The position numbers were made by a program, and so were the translations under genes. From contig JAFYTO010000002.1 in NCBI GenBank assembly GCA_017558825.1, forward strand, positions 1-61,160: DNA of 61,160 bases. The letters are read 5' to 3'. Shown here one piece after another: positions 57,176 to 61,160 of the stretch; positions within the stretch are counted from its first letter, which is position 1, and every line of letters starts with the position of its first letter. The DNA comes from Clostridia bacterium (GTDB lineage Bacteria > Bacillota > Clostridia > Christensenellales > Borkfalkiaceae). Below the pieces are notes generated by a model. The model was not told the origin of the DNA. It searched no databases and worked only from the letters and a program-made list of their open reading frames with translations.

Positions 57176-57186
57176 TTTGCTTAGTT

Positions 57187-60100
57187 ATGCTTAAACATCA
57201 AGAGTTAATATCAAAATTATCTGATTCACAAAAAGTTTATATACTAACTTCAGCTGGTAAACTTACGGGAAAGGATATGAAAATATTAGGTATTCCCGAA
57301 ATAAAGAGTGGGGATATGAAAGATTACTGTAGAAATTTATTTCCTAATTCTACAGCGCTTTCGCATGCTTTTGATAGAAACGTTTGGCATGACGTTTCAA
57401 TGCAAAAGTCTAAACAAATGCTTGAAGATAACGTCAACTTTGTTTTAACAAACGGACCAAAAATTAAAATATCGCCGTACAGGCGTGAAATTAGTGAAGA
57501 TGCGTTTTTGGCATCTGAAATGTCAACTTCTATGTTAAAAGGTGCTAACGATGCCGGCGCTGTTGCAGGTGCGTTAGGAATGTATTTAACGGAAGCTGAT
57601 ACCGATTGGATGGATATAGCGCCAGATGAAAGAGTAATTAATGAAGCGCTCGTATATCCTTACTTAAAAACCGTTACTAAAAATAAAAATTCTTGTTTAG
57701 TTATGGATTTGCGCTCTATAAAAAGCGATTATCAAACGGTTTCTTACAGTGCTATTAAAACCTCTTTAGATAAAGTTCGATTTAAAGTTTGTAAAAAGGC
57801 TACTGACGAAAACACTGTAAAATTCATTACGAACGGCATCATTTGTTTAGAAGGCTCTAAAAACGCACTTGAAGCTTCAATTGCTAGATACAAAAAGTTA
57901 ATGCGTTCAATTGAAAATAACGAAGGTGCTACGATAGAGCAACTTAACGATGAAATAGAAAAATTAACGGCTATTTCTACTGAAACTGTAGATTCGTCAC
58001 TTGACGTGTTAATTGATTTTATTTACACTTGCGCTCAGTATAAGCAAAGTGCAAGTAAGCCAATTGGCTCGCTTGATGAAACGGCGTACGTGTCTACGGT
58101 AAAGTCATCTGTTTTACTTAAAAACAAAAACAGTTTGCCATTAAATAAAAAGGCACGTATTGCAGTAATAGGCGATATTTTCTATTCTCAAATTGACGGA
58201 GAGGCGCACGTTGAAAAGTTCTGTAACGGCTTAACTAGTAAAGGTTATAAATGCATTGGCCACGCGCGTGGTTATAGTATGGAAACGCCTTACGCTAACG
58301 AATACTTAACTGAGGCTATGAACCTTGCTGGCAGGGCAGATACGGTTATTGTATTTTTGGGCTTAGGTTACGAACAAGAAAAACTAGCTCATAAAACTAA
58401 ATCGTTAACGTTACCTGCTAACCAATTGTATTTAATTAAAAACCTTTTAGGTTATGGAAAAAATGTTATAGCCGTAATATCTTCCGGCCTAACGGTAGAC
58501 GTAGAGTTTTCAAGAAGTGTGAGTGCTTTAATATACGCTCCGTTAGAAGTTAAGTATTCGGCGGAAGCATTGCTTGGGCTTATGACGGGCGAAAACGATT
58601 TTGAAGGTAGGCTTGCTTATACTTTATATTCGGGAACTGACGTTGCTTTTGCTAAGCGTAACTATTATAAGCATAAGCAAAACGTAAAATCCGGCGTGTT
58701 TATAGGTTATAAATATTATGACACTGCTGGTTTAACGCTAGGATATCCTTTTGGTTACGGTTTATCTTATGCCAAGTTTAAATACAGCAACTTAACGGCT
58801 ACTTCTACTGAAGTGTCGGTTTGGGTAGAGAACGTTAGTGCTTGTGCGGGAACTGAAACAGTTCAAGTATATGCAGGAATTGAAAATTCGAAGGTGGTTA
58901 GACCTAAAAAAGAACTTTGTGGTTTTAAAAAGGTGTATTTATTACCAGGGGAAAAGAAAAAGGTTTTAATCAATTACGAACTTCCAAAAATTTATACGGA
59001 AAATCAATTTGTAGTAGAGAGCGGTACATACGTTATAAGCGTAGGTTCAGCCGTTGACAATATTCACTTAACTACATCTTATAATAAAAAAGGTTTGAGC
59101 GTAAAACGCGATGGCAAAAACCTTGCAAATTATTTACAGTCGGTATCTAACGTAGTTTTAGATAACTACACTCTGGAGGCTAAGTATAGCGTTATGAAAA
59201 TGTCAATACGAAACATTTTATTCGGCATATTATTCGTTTTAATAGCAATAAGTCTTGCCGTGTTTAATTCAACAATAAAAACTCCGTCAATGTTCGTTAG
59301 CATAGTGGCGGGCGTTATGTCTGTTATTTCTGTAATGTTCTTTGTATCTGAAGTAATTGAGCGAAACAAAGAGTATAAAGAAGAAAGAAAGAAAATTGAC
59401 GAAGCTAATAAAGATAATTTTAAAGACGCGCAAGAATTACCGTTTTTATCTAGCGATGCTATTTTTGAAGAAGAATTCGTAGTTGAAGACGAAGATGAAA
59501 AAGTTGATGACGTTGTGGTTGAAACAGTTAGCGAAGGCGATATGCTTGAATTTGTTAATAAAGACTTTAAATTTATTAACGCTGTTGACGACCTTAAACT
59601 TTTCTTCTTAACGCGCGGTTATAAACTTAACGGTGCTACGGCAGAAAACCTTATTGCATCTTTAGCAACGTCAAAACTTTTGTTAACTCAAGGTGTTCCT
59701 TACGAAGATTTTAACAAGATAATTGCATTGCTTGCAGAGTATTTGGGAACCGATGCGTTTGTAGACGTTCACGGCGAGCATGAAAACTCGACTTCTTTCT
59801 ATTCTATTGACTATCACGGAGACCATACTAAAAAGAACTTGCTTTTAGCTCTTGAATATGCTAGAGATAATCCTAACAAGTTGGTTGTTGCTAGTCTTGA
59901 AGGTGCTGACGTTAATGCTCTTGAAGATTACGTTCAATCTTTCTATAAATATTTAAATTATGCAAAATCTAACAACAAAATAGTTATTAAGTTGGAAAAC
60001 GGAAGTACGGCAACTTATAACATAACTAACAACTTTAGGCTTTTTGTTAACGTTGATAATCAAACAAGTATTGACGCATTGCCTGAAAATATCGTTAGAA

Positions 60101-60684
60101 TTTCAACTGTTAATTACTTAGATTACACTGTTACGCACATTGGCGAATTGCCATCTTCACACTTTGAGTTTAATAAGTATCAACTTGATTATATTCTTGA
60201 AAAAGAAGGTAAAGATGCTAACTTGCAAGAAAACAGTTGGAAAAAGATTGACAGGCTTGTTAAGTTTACTACCAATTACGCACCGTTTAAAATTGCAAAT
60301 AAATCTTGGATTTTGCTTGAAAAGCACATTGCGCTTTTGATGTCGGCAGGTTTAAGTGTTGATGAAATTTTAGACGTGTCTGTGGGCAGTAAAATAATTC
60401 CTTCCATGTCAATAGTTTTAAAAGATAAAATTGACGAGGGAGATAAATCGTTTAGCGAATACGTTGAATTTGCTCTTGGTGAACAAAAAGCAGATTATTC
60501 TAAAAAATTATTAAAGAATTTAACTGTTAATCCAAACAAAGTGCAATATCAACAAAACGAAGAAACAATTTCTAAACAGTTAGAAGAACCTGTTGAAGAA
60601 AATGAGGTTTTAGAACAAGCTGTAGAGCAAGTTCAAGAAGAAATCACTGCTGTTGAAACCACTACCGAAACTGTAAACGAATAA
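57187..60684 (+). CDS. Pseudo-GH3 / membrane hairpin / pseudo-AAA+ fusion protein
   Basis: A 1165-residue protein with no signal peptide. Residues 1-310 resemble a glycoside hydrolase family 3 barrel (SPYRREISEDAFLA near 95-109), but the KH motif reads MY in GMYLTEADTD and no SDW nucleophile is found. Residues 322-515 match the GH3 C-terminal domain, followed by YPFGYGLSY (520-528) and the fibronectin-like GTETVQVYAG and VVRPKKELCGFKKVYLLPGE (555-590). Two membrane helices lie at about 676-696 and 703-724. An acidic linker (745-775) leads to a region at 785-1105 resembling a McrB-like AAA+ module, with the Walker A place LTQGVPYEDF (833-842) lacking GKT and NFRLFVNVDN (950-959) standing where these ATPases have a sensor. 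A Glu-rich tail ends the protein. Both halves should be cytoplasmic. Confidence 0.75.
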   Translation: MLKHQELISKLSDSQKVYILTSAGKLTGKDMKILGIPEIKSGDMKDYCRNLFPNSTALSHAFDRNVWHDVSMQKSKQMLEDNVNFVLTNGPKIKISPYRREISEDAFLASEMSTSMLKGANDAGAVAGALGMYLTEADTDWMDIAPDERVINEALVYPYLKTVTKNKNSCLVMDLRSIKSDYQTVSYSAIKTSLDKVRFKVCKKATDENTVKFITNGIICLEGSKNALEASIARYKKLMRSIENNEGATIEQLNDEIEKLTAISTETVDSSLDVLIDFIYTCAQYKQSASKPIGSLDETAYVSTVKSSVLLKNKNSLPLNKKARIAVIGDIFYSQIDGEAHVEKFCNGLTSKGYKCIGHARGYSMETPYANEYLTEAMNLAGRADTVIVFLGLGYEQEKLAHKTKSLTLPANQLYLIKNLLGYGKNVIAVISSGLTVDVEFSRSVSALIYAPLEVKYSAEALLGLMTGENDFEGRLAYTLYSGTDVAFAKRNYYKHKQNVKSGVFIGYKYYDTAGLTLGYPFGYGLSYAKFKYSNLTATSTEVSVWVENVSACAGTETVQVYAGIENSKVVRPKKELCGFKKVYLLPGEKKKVLINYELPKIYTENQFVVESGTYVISVGSAVDNIHLTTSYNKKGLSVKRDGKNLANYLQSVSNVVLDNYTLEAKYSVMKMSIRNILFGILFVLIAISLAVFNSTIKTPSMFVSIVAGVMSVISVMFFVSEVIERNKEYKEERKKIDEANKDNFKDAQELPFLSSDAIFEEEFVVEDEDEKVDDVVVETVSEGDMLEFVNKDFKFINAVDDLKLFFLTRGYKLNGATAENLIASLATSKLLLTQGVPYEDFNKIIALLAEYLGTDAFVDVHGEHENSTSFYSIDYHGDHTKKNLLLALEYARDNPNKLVVASLEGADVNALEDYVQSFYKYLNYAKSNNKIVIKLENGSTATYNITNNFRLFVNVDNQTSIDALPENIVRISTVNYLDYTVTHIGELPSSHFEFNKYQLDYILEKEGKDANLQENSWKKIDRLVKFTTNYAPFKIANKSWILLEKHIALLMSAGLSVDEILDVSVGSKIIPSMSIVLKDKIDEGDKSFSEYVEFALGEQKADYSKKLLKNLTVNPNKVQYQQNEETISKQLEEPVEENEVLEQAVEQVQEEITAVETTTETVNE

Positions 60685-60695
60685 GGAGAACTATT

Positions 60696-61160
60696 ATGTT
60701 ATATGAAGGTGGCGTTACAGCGTTACTTGCATTACCTGCATTTTTAACGTCTAATTACGCCGTTCTTGGATACATTTTAATAATTTTATTTTCATTGCTC
60801 GTTTTAATTATTACTCTTATGGTTAGAGAAGGAAGCAAATCTAATACTGAGTGTAAAATTATTGGCGAAATTGAAACTGACGTTAAAGTTGAGGCTAACT
60901 CTACTACAGTTCAAGAAACGCCTAATAAGAAAGAGAAGAAGAAATTAAACGAACAAAGATTTTGCATGCTCAACGATATAGAGAGGAACAAGAGTAAGTT
61001 AGAGCGTGTAAATTATGACAAAAACGTAACGCTTGATGAAATTTGCGATGATTTTAGGTCATACGCATCATCAAAGCTCAAACTTTATTACGACATATCA
61101 GATATTAGAAGATTTATAGCGGGAATGGCAGTATCGCATATTTTAATACTTCAAGGTATG
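60696..61160 (+). CDS. Membrane-anchored AAA+ ATPase, 5' part
   Basis: The frame runs off the window after 155 codons. AAGGAGA lies 6-7 bases before the ATG. Residues about 9-43 are hydrophobic with an internal polar break (one or two membrane helices). A Lys/Glu-rich linker (about 65-90) follows, then residues 110-155, DISDIRRFIAGMAVSHILILQGM, whose last part matches the strand that leads into a Walker A loop. The same region of the preceding protein (ENLIASLATSKLLLTQGV) aligns well. The expected G-x-x-G-x-G-K-T would lie just beyond base 61160, so the ATPase call is inference. Confidence 0.6.
   Translation, partial: MLYEGGVTALLALPAFLTSNYAVLGYILIILFSLLVLIITLMVREGSKSNTECKIIGEIETDVKVEANSTTVQETPNKKEKKKLNEQRFCMLNDIERNKSKLERVNYDKNVTLDEICDDFRSYASSKLKLYYDISDIRRFIAGMAVSHILILQGM

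Noticed and set aside
57187..60684. Idea that the 1165-residue frame is an assembly or frameshift artefact joining two genes
   Set aside because: The frame is continuous, with a membrane hairpin and acidic linker between the modules and even codon use, so a true fusion is more likely.
1..61160. Search by eye for insertion sequences, prophage genes, integrases, restriction enzymes and CRISPR arrays
   Set aside because: None was found; all sizeable frames are accounted for by the listed genes or are shadows.

Overview
The window reads as one contiguous piece of chromosome from a low-GC, spore-lineage Bacillota, most likely a Clostridia-type anaerobe. The evidence is: intrinsic terminators and sigma-A-like promoters throughout; a T-box on ileS and an FMN riboswitch on ribU; a large Firmicutes-type SRP RNA with an Alu domain; the sporulation genes yqfC and yqfD; SepF; MscL; a GTP-type PEP carboxykinase; and the genetic code 11 (TGA works as a stop). 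A more exact placement, for example an uncultured gut lineage near Christensenellales, is only a guess. I see no phage, insertion sequence, CRISPR array or integrase. Most of the window is housekeeping DNA with short intergenic gaps.

Layout. 0-6.4 kb: 3' part of pckG, a patatin-like phospholipase, a small TTG-start protein, a large lipoprotein, a DEDDh exonuclease, and asnA on the minus strand. 6.5-12.6 kb: one long plus-strand run, yqfC-yqfD-pgpH-ybeY-era-trmB-esterase-5-formyl-THF cyclo-ligase. 12.6-15.8 kb: divergent MFS and YfcC-type transporters around an 11-bp inverted repeat, then tRNA-Leu(CAG). 15.8-17.9 kb: glmM with a left-handed beta-helix acyltransferase. 17.9-21.7 kb: a collagen-repeat SGNH lipoprotein, small hypothetical genes, a cysteine-desulfurase-like enzyme and a DUF3343 protein. 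21.7-26.6 kb: nth-obg-yhbY and a nadD-yqeK fusion with rsfS. 26.7-33.9 kb: a DeoC-like protein, FMN riboswitch-ribU, tsaE-tsaB-rimI, a hydrolase that appears to start at ATA, a membrane-anchored MurF-like ligase, ddl and RNase P RNA. 33.9-43.3 kb: MATE pump, ychF, argS, HAD phosphatase, mscL, a WYL regulator, murG and galE. 43.4-49.0 kb: a second SGNH lipoprotein, an AraC regulator divergent from a ROK-like kinase and nagA, sepF-yggS and SRP RNA. 49.1-54.2 kb: T-box-ileS, an RlmI-like methyltransferase and an RluA-type pseudouridine synthase.

The most unusual part is the last 6.9 kb (54.3-61.2 kb, running off the edge). It is an apparent operon of five unfamiliar genes: a CvpA-like membrane protein with a large outer domain; two small membrane proteins that share a beta-rich domain; a 1165-residue protein joining a degenerate glycoside hydrolase 3 module, a two-helix membrane hairpin and a degenerate AAA+ module; and the start of a membrane-anchored protein that matches that degenerate AAA+ module and is cut exactly where its Walker A loop should begin. 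I read this as a candidate membrane ATPase system with an inactive partner subunit and do not recognise it as a described system.

Smaller points of interest: two operons (nadD, tsaE) whose promoters sit so close to the ATG that the mRNAs should be leaderless; an ATA start codon in an otherwise standard ribosome-binding context; two promoters whose -35 box contains the stop codon of the upstream gene; operator-like inverted repeats in both divergent intergenic regions; plus-strand terminators buried inside convergent genes; and a DeoC homologue that seems to lack both catalytic lysines. All calls come from reading the sequence; no database search was run.
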